A stretch of 64,000 nt of DNA, from the NCBI GenBank assembly GCA_000733355.1, contig JNVV01000041.1, forward strand, positions 289,589 through 353,588, read 5' to 3'. Each line of letters begins with the position of its first letter. Position 1 is the stretch's first letter. Origin of the DNA: Falciphora oryzae. Its lineage: Eukaryota > Ascomycota > Sordariomycetes > Magnaporthales > Magnaporthaceae. Below are positions 10,409 through 22,019 of this stretch, piece after piece. The notes under the pieces were generated by a model. The model had not been told where the DNA came from. It made no database searches and saw only the letters and a list, made by a program, of their open reading frames with translations. The translations under genes were made by a program, and so were the position numbers.

Positions 10409-13400
10409 TCAGTGGGTGGGTTTTATGGCCAGCTGCAGATGCTCGAGACGCTCAGCCATATGTGACACCATATTATCGTCAGCTGTCTTGGTCAAAACCT
10501 GAATGTCTGCCATGGACTGGCGGCACCAGCTGGTGAATTCGTCTCTCTTGCCAGGCCATTCTTCGTCCTCGGCATCGACGAGGGCCCCCATCTTATAAAG
10601 GGCCGGGGTAATGTAACGGTCCGAAACCAGGACATAGACGTCCGTGATGTCCCTGATGGCGCAAAAGCTGCCCTGGATCTTGGTGGCACTATCGTGAACC
10701 CTCTAGAAAAACGCCAGTCAAATTAACTGCTTTGCTCTTTTGGGCATCAAAAAAGGTAATAGTCAACGCAGTAAGCGCATGTAGTACATACCTTGTTGAT
10801 CCTCTTTGGTATTTCCACACCTTTGACCATTCCATATCCGTTGAATACCAGTCTGTTCTCGATAGGCCGGAGGAATTCCGTCTGGACCTCCCGCACCGCC
10901 AGGTCGACTTCATTAAGAGTTTCTTTAAAGAACGTGACGAGGCCCTGAACCTGCATCCTTAACACTCCCAGTTGACGGCCTGAGTCCTCTAAAATCGCCA
11001 AAATCGCCAAAATATCTCCCTGTTTTCGAAGGGCTAATTAGTACATATGCGACTCCGGCAGTCGGGTAAGTAAACCTACAAATTCAAGCCTCTCCTTGCC
11101 CAGGCGCTTAAACTGAGATTCAGCGCTGTCGAGGCTGGCCATGGCCGACGCCAACTTCTCCTTGTTGCCGACGTCGGCGATAAGCTTGGTCACCTTGTCG
11201 CTAAGTTGTTTTTCATGGGAGCGTGCCTCTGCCAGGACCCGCTGCGCCTCCCCCTTCTGCTCCTCTTTCTGCTCCCTTTTCTACCTGGTGAGCTCGACTC
11301 GCCGCTGCTCGACGTCGCGCCGATGTTCCATCCGGGCTTGATACTCAGGGCTCTCGCCGGCGACCCTCTCGTTCAGCTTACCAAAGAATCCCTTCTCTGT
11401 TTGTCATTCCGTTAGCAAACCCCTCGAAGATAAATTATATGGGGTCGATTTGGCGGGGTACTCACTTCTCTCCTCCAGGGGAATCGCCTTCTCCGCGAAG
11501 AGATGCTCTTCTTCCGGGCTTGGCTCGGCGATAACCGGCATCACGCCCTCCAGCTCCTTCATGTGGGCTGAGGCCTCGGAGACTCTCCTTTTGGCATCTT
11601 TGAGCTGCAGCTGCAATGCCTCGATGACCTCGGATGCAGACTTGCCCTTCTCGGCCGCTTTCTTCTGCCGCGAGTCATCATTCTGGTTCGCTTCTTTTTG
11701 CTTGCCTCCTGCAGAGTGTACGGTTCAATTAGCTTCCGGGACCCCGAAAACGTGCGAGTGCCTGAGCCTGCACGCACCTTGGCAAGCGACAACGTTTTCC
11801 TTTAGGCATCCAATCACCCAGTACCAGTACTGGAAAGAGTCAGTGAGGTCTTCGATCTTCCTTAGACAGTTCGTCGTGCTCTCCCTGATACCCCGGAGGT
11901 TGCCGGCCAGGGTGGCGCCGTTATCATCCTCTACCCCATCGATGATGCGGAGGGTGTTCTCGAGCTTGCCCCTGTCTTCGATCATCTTCATTGCGACCTT
12001 GTTGATATAGTTCATGGTGCTGCGGGCATCCGAAAACGCATTTCGACCGAGGTTGGAACAAGATTCAAGGTTTGCGTGAAGTAGTTTATGGCTGGAGGGC
12101 GAAAAGAAGAACGAATTTTGTAAGTACCACGAATCTGGTAATATTGTACGATACTGGGTGGGAACTTGGACATACGGCAATTCACCAATCTCCTGGCCCT
12201 TGTCATCTCTTATATCCCGTGATTTGACGGTGACGCCAGCAGCCACGGCCGAAGCCGACGTCTTGAGGAGGAGAGCCATTGTGCTGACCGCGGACGGCGC
12301 GGTTGCGAGGGGGCGTGCCCACGTATCACTTTTGACCATGCTGCGCGCCAGGACGGAGTGGTCGGATGTGAGAGAGTGGTTAGTCTGGGGATCGACCGAG
12401 TTCTCTTCGGCCTCATCCGCGAAATACGCATGGTTGGTAAAGAAATCCACCGACTCAGACCGAACTGCCTTGGCGGCTGAAGCCGGCATGCCGAGTTTGG
12501 ACTTGTCAGGTAGCGGAAGCCGGAGCGACTGATCTGCAGAGTCGACACTCGGTGTCGAGTCCACTAACCATAGAACTGTTCGCTCTGCATTCGGCGTCCC
12601 TAGATTGAAGGTCCCGACCTCGCCGTCGAGGTCTGGTGGGGCCTGGGCAGGCCAAGGAAGCGAGCGCAGAGCGAAATCGTGAATGTGCTCCAGGACGTGA
12701 TCGACGAGCTCAGGGGAGTCGCGCGGGCCCGAGGACTCGCACAGTGGGCAGGCATCGATGCCCATGCTCTGCCGGGCGGACCAGGATAGCAGCGTGGGCA
12801 GGAAGTCGTCCGAGAGAGACTCGGCGTGGCGTTGGTGGAAGTGCTCCAGGATCCCGGTCATGTTCTGGAAGATAGGTGCGTCCTCGGCGTCGTCGCAGAG
12901 TGGGCAGTACCAGGTCGGCGCGTGGTCATGGCGGATGTGGTGTTCGAGCGCTGATCGGGTGCTGTAATAGACGTGGGGAGTCGGACATTCGTCGACAATG
13001 CATGTGTATGGGCACACGTCTTCGGCCAAGTGTTTCCTGTGGGAAGTTAGCGAGAGGAACCGCCACCAGGCGGGTAGGGCCGTGCTTTCCGCCACTTCGA
13101 GTCGCTTTGCACGTCTTGTATAGGCAGCGACTGGCAACAGCATGGACACTGGAATATCTTGTGCTCTGTGTCGGGAATTGTCGGCCGTGGATAGCGTGCT
13201 GACGTGGTGATGAGGGTAATTGCTGTTTTAGGCGCGGCCGGGTGCGAGCTTCCTGGGCCCGGATACTTGAGCGTGCTCTCCGGGACCGACGCCGATGTCC
13301 CCGACACAGTCGGGGCGGCATTTCCCCCAGCCAAGAGGCGTGCTGGGATCGTTTTGGGTTCCGGCACGGACCTGGGGACGTTCGGCAAAGCTGAATCCGG

Positions 13401-14201
13401 GGTAATGGTTTCAGGCGTCGGCTCAAGCGGAGGCAAGGACTCGGAAGCCTAGCCGCCGCTGCGTTTCTCGAGTCGTACACAGTGTCTTTGAGCCTGGATA
13501 AACCTGTTCCTCCTTCGCAAATTTGCCTCAATAAGGCGTCGCTGCATGCGCAACTTGGCCAGCGGCACCTTGGACTCACTCAGGCAGTCGGCCTCGCGCT
13601 CCTTTTCAGCCGGTCGGAGCCGGGCGATGCATTCAAGGTGAACCCTCAGCTCCTGGTGCTCTTCTGGATCGAATTTGCCGTCGGCCTTCTGTAGTCGCCA
13701 TCGCTTGCCGGTTTGCCGGATGGCAACAGCAATCAAAGCGAGATTTTCGAGCGACGAGTCGATGTTCTGGAGCGCCTCGTCGATGCGCAGGCCCTGCTCA
13801 GCGAGCTCGGCGAATTCCTCTAGGAACTGATGGAGCATCGCCAGGATACCCTTGACCATGAAGAGGTCGTTGGGGCGTTGCCTGAACCGCGAGTCGAGCG
13901 ATCCGCGTTTGGCGGCAAAGGCACCAACGCCGTCGGCCCAGAGATTGAAGTCGGCAAGACGATTTTCGAGCCGTTCGTTGCGTTGCGGCTCTACAAGCGT
14001 CGAGCGCCGAGCGACCCTCAGGGCCGTCGGCTCGCTGGAAGCGACTGCAGCTGGCTCGCCGGCGATTGATCTCAAGCCTCTTTCATCGCCATCGATTGGA
14101 CGACGGATTTGATCCGTGGAGCTGGCGGCGAAACATCGCTTAAAGGAGGCGATGCACTGCTTTGCCAGGTCGGCAGCGGGCGCTTCGGCGAAGGAATTCA
14201 T
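10409..14201 (-). pseudogene. C2H2 zinc-finger and coiled-coil protein with NLR-type N-terminal domain, disrupted
   Basis: The start is ATG 14201 (MNSFAEAPAADLAKQ). Exons by frame: 14201-13090, 13036-11778, 11708-11466, 11396-11080, 11019-10792, 10702-10409. The N-terminal helical domain (RLADFNLWADGVGAF, AIRQTGKRWRLQKADGKFD, LRRRNRFIQAQRH) resembles the region heading many fungal NLR-like and C2H2 proteins. It is followed by CPCCCQ and three C2H2-like units (CPYTCIVDEC...HHIRHDH, YCPLCDD...HFHQRH, ACPLCESS...HVLEHIH). The rest is a long coiled coil (EALQLQLKDAKRR, ARSHEKQLSDKVTKL). Three lesions are seen: TAG at 13449-13451, TAG at 11281-11283, and a 53-nt intron (13037-13089) whose donor reads GAAAGC rather than GTAAGC although GCTAAC and CAG are intact. 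Otherwise the frame is preserved for about 1,100 codons, so loss is recent or some stops are sequence errors. The molecular role is unknown. Confidence 0.72.
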
Positions 14202-14577
14202 CGGCTACGCATCCGGCATCAGACTATGCGACGGAAGGATGCCAGGAGCAATGATGGAGGGCGGATTCATATCAGGCGACGCGCGAGATGGCTCCGTCGC
14301 GACCGCAGGCATGCGGTGGGGATTCTAATGAGTGGGTGATCAACGGAGGAAGGCAGAAGATGGGGAGACTGTGTTCAGCCACGTACGCGTTGCTCTGCTG
14401 CAGCACCAGCCAATCCGGACAGGTCGCCATCAGCGCTTAACTCGAAAAGCATCAGGCTTCCGGCTCGGCTGCGATAGAGCACCGTGGAATCCGCCTGAAT
14501 CCCTCCCGAACATCCCCCCCCCCCTCGAACTCGGCGTAGCAATCGGGCGCCGTCTGCCGAATAAGAGGTTCCCGAAG
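14202..14577. promoter_or_regulatory. Possible divergent promoter region
   Basis: About 375 bp separates the start of the minus-strand C2H2 gene from the first plausible plus-strand coding start at 14578. The head-to-head layout suggests a shared upstream region. No specific box stands out. Confidence 0.3.
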
Positions 14578-14811
14578 ATGGACGACGCCTCTTCTTCTGC
14601 CGCGCTGCTGGCGTCGGTGGCACCGCCTGTCTCCAGGCTCGTCCTGCCACTCGCCGTACAGTTGCGCTCCAAAGAGGCAGGCGAGATTGCGACGAGGCTG
14701 CACCTTATCTCGCAGTTGCTTGAGCAGGGTTATACGACGGACGAAATTGACGAGGCCGCTGGCGACTTGTTGATCAAGCTACTCGAACTCTTTACGGTGA
14801 GTGAGTTTTAA
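14578..14811 (+). other. Possible first exon of the following plus-strand gene
   Basis: From ATG 14578 the frame reads MDDASSSAALLASVAPPVSR and continues as a helical segment ending DLLIKLLELFT. A GTGAGT donor-like site follows at about 14798. It could be the N-terminal exon of the subtilisin-like gene to the right, or a separate small gene. No acceptor could be fixed. The 14812-15686 stretch that follows shows no convincing coding sequence. Confidence 0.35.
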
Positions 14812-15686
14812 GAGTGAATCCCGTTACGGCTTGCCGCAACGAATCTGTCCAATTCCACAAGGCCAGCTCGTTAAATTGGCAGCTTGAAGTTAATAGTGAA
14901 TTTCATCCTCTAGTTATCCGCGTCGCAGGGAATACTGCTGAAGCCTCAGGAGGCTCACAATCGCCTATCGAGGGTCCTGCAGGGCGGAGGCGACAGAAAA
15001 CTAAAAGCGACCTTTCCTTCTCTTCTGCGGCACAGGCCCGCCACCGTAAAGTCCTTCAATGACCGGGGCGGCGGCCTACTTACCCAAGGATATATGTCTG
15101 TTCCTGACGACTGTCTTCGATCATGCTTTTCCAGCTTTGAGATTCCAACAAGGTGTTAATCCATCTCTTGTTTGCTCGACGCCTCATGCGAGCTTTCAAG
15201 GAGCACGTATATCCCGTTACATTCTTGACGTCGTATGATCCATTACGCAATACCACCACTAAATGGGACCTGCAGCAAAATGAAAAGGGAACGTGCAAAA
15301 ACATACAACACCGAGGATTCCCCAGTGGTCACCCACCTGAGTACTAGTTCGGCCCTCACTGGTTTGACTAGGGGAGAGCGGACGGGATCCCGTATATTCC
15401 AGTGGGTATGGTCGTATGTGATGGTTTGACGGCGTGCGCATCATTATAAGCAATCCGCTATAGATGTGTTCTGGTGGTGCTTATGTAACACGCCCAAAAC
15501 CTACAGAGTGGAGTAAACTTTCTTTGAGCATCACGGCCCGCCAGGGCCACCGTGGATGGCGAGGAGCAGTCGAAAAAAAGAAGGAAAAAAAAGGACTCCG
15601 ACATGCGCTAGCCTGACTGCCCACGAAAGGCCATACTGTCGTGATGGGGTGGCTCGACGGATTCTTCGGCGGACAGCCAAACAACA

Positions 15687-18125
15687 ATGGGTCAGATCAA
15701 GCTCCAGACCGGGCAGGAAGCCGCACCTGGTCAGCTGCCAGACGGGGTCCAGCTACCGGATGATGACGACCACCCGGTGCACGTCAACAAGCGCCTATTC
15801 GAGACCCTGCAGTTGCACACACGCTGCCCCCCACAATCTCACGCTCCGCGCGGTAGCGGCGAAGGCCCATCGTGGCACCTGACGAGGCTTTTCCTCGCCG
15901 GCTTCGCCAAGACTCACAAGAAGCGTGCTATCTTTAACATCGTCATCTCGTCCATCGACATGAGTTTCTGGCAGGAGTTCTGCCTGGGGATATCCATGTG
16001 AGCCAGTACTTCCACCACTATCATCACTCTCAAGGGCACAAGCGCTCAGACCAGAACAGGCAAACGCGTAGCGGCCAAAAAAGGGCCCGATTCACTCTCG
16101 AGAACGCCCAGGAGGAGAAAGAAGACGTACCCGAGACGTCGCTACCCCTCGCACGCGGCGATCTGTGTACCCTCATCGACCGGAAGGTTTCGGCCCGCAT
16201 CGGCCTGCATCTCGAGCACGACGAACTCAAACAGCTCCACGACGCCGAACCCCTCGAGCGTCTCCCCCACCCCGGAGAGGGAATTTCGCTCTCGCACGTC
16301 GTCCGTTACTATAAGCTAACCGTCAAGGACAAGGTCGGCCTTGCGCACGCCATTGCGCATGCCTGCTGGCAGTTCTACGCTTCGGACCTGATGCGCCAAG
16401 GGAGGACGAGTAGCAGCATTTGGTTTATGCCCGAGGAAGATGACGGTCGGCCAGCCGACCAGCTCCCCCTCAAGGCCTACGTGTCGTTCGACTTCTCCCA
16501 ACGCGAACACGACGTGCCGGAATTGCTAAACGAGCCCCTCCTTGCCCACCGGCTCCCGCGCATCCTGGCGCTTGCCGTCATGCTTCTGGAGGTCGGTCTA
16601 GGCCGGCCATTCAAACCGAAAGACCGCACGGAGCTCGTCACCCAGATCAACAGGGACCACGGTATAGCTAAGCGGTTCCTATACGACCTCGAGGCAGCTA
16701 AGTGGGGCGACTTTAAGCACAAAGGCGTCTTCACTAAGGCCATCGAAAGCTGTCTAGACTACAAGAACTTCCTCAAGCCAGGGGAATTGAAGCCAAAATT
16801 CCAAGCGGCCAAGGCATCGACCGCTCCTGTTCAGGTCCAGCCCGAATGGGTCGAAATTACCGAGGAGAGGAGACGGCAACTCTTTAAAAGGGTGGTCGGG
16901 CCGCTGGCGTGGCTCGTCGAGAAGGGGTTCCGAGGCGACGACAGCCTCGTTTCGTATATTGCCAAACGCAAACCCGACGGAGAAGACAAACCGGAAGAGC
17001 AGCAGCCCCAGATGGCCGTATTCCACGCCGGCAAAGCTATCATCCCCTCCCAGTGGCTCGATAACCTCAAGCACATCGGCGCACACACCGCGCGTCTTCA
17101 ACTTCAGCAGAGGAATGCGAACATTCCGCCGGTGAGAGTCGCTGTTCTTGACACCGGCTATAACCCGGGAATGGCCTTCTTTCAGGATCCGAGGAGGGCA
17201 GGTCACATTAAGGGCTGGAGGGATTTTGTCGCCGGGTCCGAGATGTCCGACAGAAGGGTCGATGTCTTTGGCCACGGTAGCTTCATGACCCGGCTGCTCA
17301 TGGAGTCGTCACCGCTTGCGGATATTTACGTTGCTCGCGTGGCGGAGAATACGGTCCAGCTCCCGAGCAACACAGAAAACGTTGCCGAGGTGCGTTCCTG
17401 TGAATGTCCCTACTCACTTCATAGAGAGGGGATAGCAGAGACTCGTCGCACGGTTGATCAGCTGCTTACACGATATATAGGCAATTCGGTGGGCCGGGTT
17501 CGATAAGGAGGTCGACATCATCAGCATGTCTTTCGGCTTCTCACAGGACGACCGCACCATTTCCGACGCTATTAGCAGCGTGCGCCTAAAGCGACGCGCC
17601 GTCATCTTCCTCGCCAGCGCGGGCAACAGCTCGGCGTACCAGGCCGAAACATTCCCAGCGCGGCATCCAGACGTCATTTCGATCCACGCGACCGACTGTC
17701 GCGGTGTGTTTCTGCCGTCGAACCCGCTAATCGGCCGCGTCGGGCCCGCGGTTTTGGGCACTTTTGGCGACGACGTCCCCGCCGAAATCCTGAAGGAGAT
17801 GCGGCAGCACTTTGCGAGTAGTAACGTGTGCCAGCCTGGGACGCCGATCGCCACAGCCATCGCGGCGGGGATGGTGGCCACGATGCTGGCGTACGCCGCC
17901 GTGCCAACCCAGCACTTGCCAATGGATAAGCAGTTGAAGGTGCTCCAGAAGCTGAAGACAATGCAGGGAATGGCCAGGATGCTCGAAATGATGGCACCGG
18001 CCTCGGCCGCGAACCGGCAGAGGTTCGTCAATCCGATCTGGTTTTGGAGTAATCGGTCGACGGATTTGGTGAGAAGTTGCGCCCTGTACGATTGCATGTG
18101 GCAGGTCACGACGGCAGATGTCTAA
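15687..18125 (+). pseudogene. DUF7580-like and subtilisin (S8) domain protein, frame-broken and lacking the catalytic serine
   Basis: Coding blocks are 15687-15997, a one-base frame change at about 15998 (overlap ATGA), 15998-17389, an intron 17390-17480 (GTGCGT...ATAG), and 17481-18125. The first half (NKRLFETLQLHTRC; DLCTLIDRKVSARIGL; ILALAVMLLEVGLGRPF) matches the helical DUF7580-type region that precedes S8 domains in fungal NLR-associated proteins. The S8 domain keeps Asp in VRVAVLDTGYN, His in VFGHGSFM and Asn in IFLASAGNSS. The serine motif, normally GTSxA, reads QPGTPIATAIAAG, so proline (CCG) sits at the nucleophile position. Even if the frame were restored the domain should not be a classical protease. 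Such genes are thought to act in self/non-self recognition; the substrate is unknown. The true start is uncertain. Confidence 0.75.
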
Positions 18126-18477
18126 ATCAACCGTAAACCAAAGGAATCCACTCCAGCTCCGCCAAATACATAATACATATATAACGTTTGATATGGCACG
18201 TTACAGCGGGCTGCTTTTCGACGAAGTTTAAACGCGCCGGCCCATACACCTAATGAGGTGCAAGTCGATGAACTCTCTGCGTCGCGTCCGTTATCGCCCA
18301 ACTGGTGGCGGCGGCGGCAGTAGTGCAGCCTCCCACACACAAACCCACTGCAGGACTCTTGCATGCTTAGCTGAGGAAGGGCAGGGAAATTGTTCAGCTC
18401 TGGCGCCAGCACTGTCCCGTCGCCAACAAAAACAACATATCGCTCAGACTGGCTTTCACCTCCCAGCCGTGTCCGGA

Positions 18478-19190
18478 ATGCCATCCTGGTTTCTGCCCCC
18501 GGACTTTACCTTCACGGCCAACGGACCCCTCCGGCTCGGCACCGTCATCCCACACCCAACGCGGCCGATCCTCGTGCTCGCAACACCCGACGACAAGACC
18601 TCGCTTCCTGTCCACTGCCGCAGGAGACAATCCTGGCCGAGACGAACCACACTCACTCCCACGAGGCAACGCACTCCACGGGCCTCGAAATCCTGGCACG
18701 CTTCGTCGATCTCGCGTCTGGCGCAACCAAGGTCGATGTCAGCCGCCACCGCTCACTGCACTACAGCGCCATCGACCACGAAGTCCGCACCTTTGCTACC
18801 CCACTGTCGGACGCGGCAATCACGGCCATCGCGGCCCTTCCCAAAGTCCGCAAGCATATTAACTCGGGCATATTTGGCAAGCGGCCCGTGTACGTCGTCT
18901 CGGGCTTGCACATCGCTGTCTCGTCCTTCACCGTGACGCGCGAAGCTGGCACTAGCGGCCAAGCGCAGGTGTCCGCCGGGGGACCGGCTGGCACGGTACC
19001 TGTGGAGGTGGGCGGCGGGGTGTCGACCAGTGTCGACTAGGCCAAGACAGACTCCTACGACACGGCGCCCGGCATCGTCTTTGCGTATCGGCTGCATGTG
19101 ATTCGCTCCAAGGGCAGCACCCACGCCGAGGCCGAGATGTTCTCTCACCGCACAGCGCTCCTCACCGGAGTGCCGCTTTGGTGCCTAGAA
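18478..19190 (+). pseudogene. Small NLR-cluster companion protein, broken
   Basis: The start MPSWFLPPDFTFTANGPL at 18478 and later blocks (IFGKRPVYVVSGLHIAVS; PAGTVPVEVGGG; DSYDTAPGIVFAYRLHVI) belong to a conserved fungal family of unknown function that I associate with NLR-type loci. The frame changes by one base between about 18600 and 18640, where SLPVHC leaves the frame and PLPQETILAETNH resumes. A TAG at 19038-19040 interrupts SVD/AKTDSYD, and a further shift occurs after ALLTG near 19180. The 18126-18477 spacer to the left holds nothing else. Confidence 0.55.
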
Positions 19191-20329
19191 TCTCGGGGAT
19201 ATCGAGGCGCTCCCGCTTGCGGCCGAAGTGCTTGCCCGAGTAGTCGACACAATCGGCGCGTAGGTGCAGGAGGCGGCCGCTCTACATAGTTCTCATTCTG
19301 CCGGTCATTGAGGACGATTGGCGGGTTGCATGTCCAGCTGGTGTGGCTGAGGAATACCCACAGTAGCAGGTGGATTTCCACCCGTCATTCCACCTGTCAA
19401 GGCGGATCTCAACGCGATTTTCATTGGTTCGACAGCTAACCGCTAGCGCCTCCCCCGGGGTTGCTGGAGGTTCTGGCACACTGAGGCTGCAATTTGTTGT
19501 GGAAACTATTTCCCGATGTTTCCGAATTATGGGGCTTTATAGCCGCACCCCGCACTCTGTTGTTGCGGCTGGCGGGACGAACCCCGGCCCCAGGCATTGG
19601 GCCCTGGCCCCAAAACCTGTCCAGGGTCGCAATACTGTTTGGCGCTGTTATCGGCGCCACCTCATGGCCCTGATCTTTTTGACAGCCTGGTGTTTTCTTT
19701 GCCTCAGCTTCAACAGCGTGTGGGTGTTCGTTGATCTCTTCCTTCTGTTCCCGGTGAAGTGTCAAGGCATCTCCCGAGAAAGAAGCTTGCCAGTTGCGGC
19801 TTCTCGCTCCCCAACCCTGGGTGTTGGAAATGCACGGACGCACGTGCCAAATCTGGGCGTGCGGGCGTCATCTATCTCAGTCCCCAGACTAGCCTGTATC
19901 GACTGATGGCTTGGTCCGGTGTTTCCAAAAGGCGGCAGGGACGTTGAGCACAGACGCCACGGGAAACTGGGATCACCATGATTGGCCACTCTGAGAAGCT
20001 CCCGTAACAACCTCGAGGGTTCCTACTACTTGGACCCAGCCGTGGCGTCGACTTGAAATCAGTTGGCTTGGTCATTTCGGGGGGGCGCACGCTACGAGGC
20101 GGAGCAGGTTGTAGGACCCGTTCATGATGGAAATGGGAGACGAATGCACTCCCAGATTTATGGTCGTCAAAGCGAGCCTCGGATGTCTTGGTTTCTCTCC
20201 TTTTCCAGTTTTTCATTTTCCTACCAATTCTTCTGCTTCCACCACGCGGGTACATGGCCATCATTTCCTTTGTGACTTTGCGAATACATACGCATATTTA
20301 ATTCATTTATCTGCTTTTTCTTTTAACTA
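19191..20329. other. Spacer, no supported gene
   Basis: Open frames on both strands overlap one another and lack family features. The segment MALIFLTAWCFLCLSFNSVW (from 19664, +) is hydrophobic like a signal peptide, but could not be joined by splicing to the membrane protein at 20330. Confidence 0.4.
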
Positions 20330-21950
20330 TTGATAAACTTTCGGACAATGCCGCTCGATGCGAGACCCACCCGGAGGCCTTTTTGGCGGCGGCAAGGCAA
20401 AGGCAACGGCAAAGGCAACGGCAACGGGAACGGCAACGGGAACGGCAACGGGAACGGCAACGGGAATGGAAATGGGAATGGAAATGGAAATGGGAATGGA
20501 AACGGGAATGGAAACGGGAATGGAAACGGGAATGGGAATGGGAATGGGAATGGGAATGGGAGCGGTAACGGCCCTTTTGCCACAAGCCCGGAACAACCTG
20601 AGGCTACGCAGCCACCAACACCTCCGTCCGAGCCACCCAAAACCAGCATCGAAGTACCTCTCCTGCCATCGCCAAGTCCGACAGGTGTCGTTGTCAAGCC
20701 CCAGCCTGCCATGGGATCGGCGCCCCCTGGAACAACAAGCGTCCCGGGAACGCCTACGGTAGATGCAGCCACGAACACACCGACAATGCTCGCCAGCGCA
20801 AATGTTCCCACGGGCGACGGGGACCCGTCGATGACGACGCCCAGCAGCAACTTCCTAAAAGTCAATTCGTCGGTGTCGCTCCTGGGGTCCACCACAATTT
20901 CCGCTAACACGGCCCCCACGTCGGAGCCGTCTTCGATTCCGAACACCAGCCCGTCCGGCATTGCCGCAGGAACGGCAGCCGGGATAGTAGGTACGGACTT
21001 CCGCAGCCAGTTTCTCCCGCCGCGGGGTACGCCTATCCGCCGACCTGGAGCTCAAGAGCTAACCACAGACCTGAACAGTCGGTATCATAGCCCTGCTCGC
21101 CATCCTCCTTTTCCTACTCTTCAGATACCGCGGCTCGCGATTCCCCTGCTCCGGTCTCGGTTGGTACGGCCAGGCCAGACAGCAATTTCAAAATCCCAGG
21201 TGGCGAAGGGCATCCGATGCCATGGGAGAGTCCCTCCTTATCGCGGCAGCAGAAGGCGCAAGAGACGCCGGTGTGCGCTCTCCGAGCCCTCCGCCGCATC
21301 CGGACTCAGAAGACGCTCTTAAACCGCCGATCCCCGTCCGCATGACGACGGCAAACTCAAATCAGGCCGTCGACAAATGGGTAGCCAGCGTGCTCAGCGA
21401 GCAGACAACACCTTCGAGCGGGATTTTTACGCCCAGGCCATCCTGGTGTCCCACGGCCCAACTGCGGCCTCCTCCGCAGACCCACTCCCGACCCTCCGTC
21501 CCCGCCATGAAAGAGCACGGGATGGCGCGGCGGGTGTCCCTCGTTACAGCACCCGCCGTCACCAGCCCATCGGACAGCGCGGCGGCCCAGCTTCGGGCCC
21601 TATCAGTCCGTAACAGCATGCGGTCCGTCACCTCGTGCTCGACGTGCCTGGCATCAGAGCAGCCGCTGCTGTTCAGGTACGCCGTTCCTGCGGACAGCAC
21701 TCAGACGCCACGGCCGACAGGAGAGGACTCGGGACCCGCCGGCGCCGAGAGAGGCGGCCCCGGCGACCGCGGCACCTCGCACTCTGGGTGGTCGCAATGG
21801 TTTTATCCTAACGACGGCGCCGCGGAACGCGAGCCTCGAGAGCAGCGGGCCAGCACGGGCAGCCTCGGCGCTGTGAGCATTGCCAGCAGCGGCGTGCTCA
21901 CGCCGTCTTTGGCGTCCTTTCCAATTTCCACTCGCTCGAATCGCGGATAA
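20330..21950 (+). CDS. Single-pass membrane sensor-like protein with Gly-Asn repeat
   Basis: Two exons, 20330-20990 and 21079-21950, give about 510 residues. The intron has GTACGG, GCTAAC and CAG. From the N-terminus: a basic leader, a long tandem Gly-Asn stretch (20395-20571), a Ser/Thr/Pro-rich region of about 120 residues as in heavily O-glycosylated ectodomains, a transmembrane helix created across the splice (GIVVGIIALLAILLFLLF) with basic RYRGSR on the inside, and a Ser/Pro-rich cytoplasmic tail of about 270 residues. This is the layout of fungal Mid2/Wsc-like wall-stress sensors, but the Gly-Asn domain is not part of those families and no WSC cysteines are present. No signal peptide is visible, so a further 5' exon is possible. 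Among its broken neighbours it has no lesion. Confidence 0.6.
20395..20571 (+). repeat. 6-bp minisatellite GGNAAY encoding (Gly-Asn)n
   Basis: Tandem hexamers of the forms GGCAAC, GGGAAC, GGGAAT and GGAAAY encode close to 30 Gly-Asn dipeptides. The units change in blocks, a sign of slippage followed by point change. Confidence 0.9.
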
Positions 21951-22019
21951 TCGACGTCGGGGGACTGGGAACTCGGCGGCGTGCTAGTGTGAGGGGTGGT
22001 TGGGCTAATAGATCAAAGC

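Noticed and set aside
20323..20961. Minus-strand open frame with a Pro-Phe repeat over the Gly-Asn minisatellite
   Set aside because: It is the antisense reading of the hexamer repeat; the plus frame splices into a transmembrane protein.
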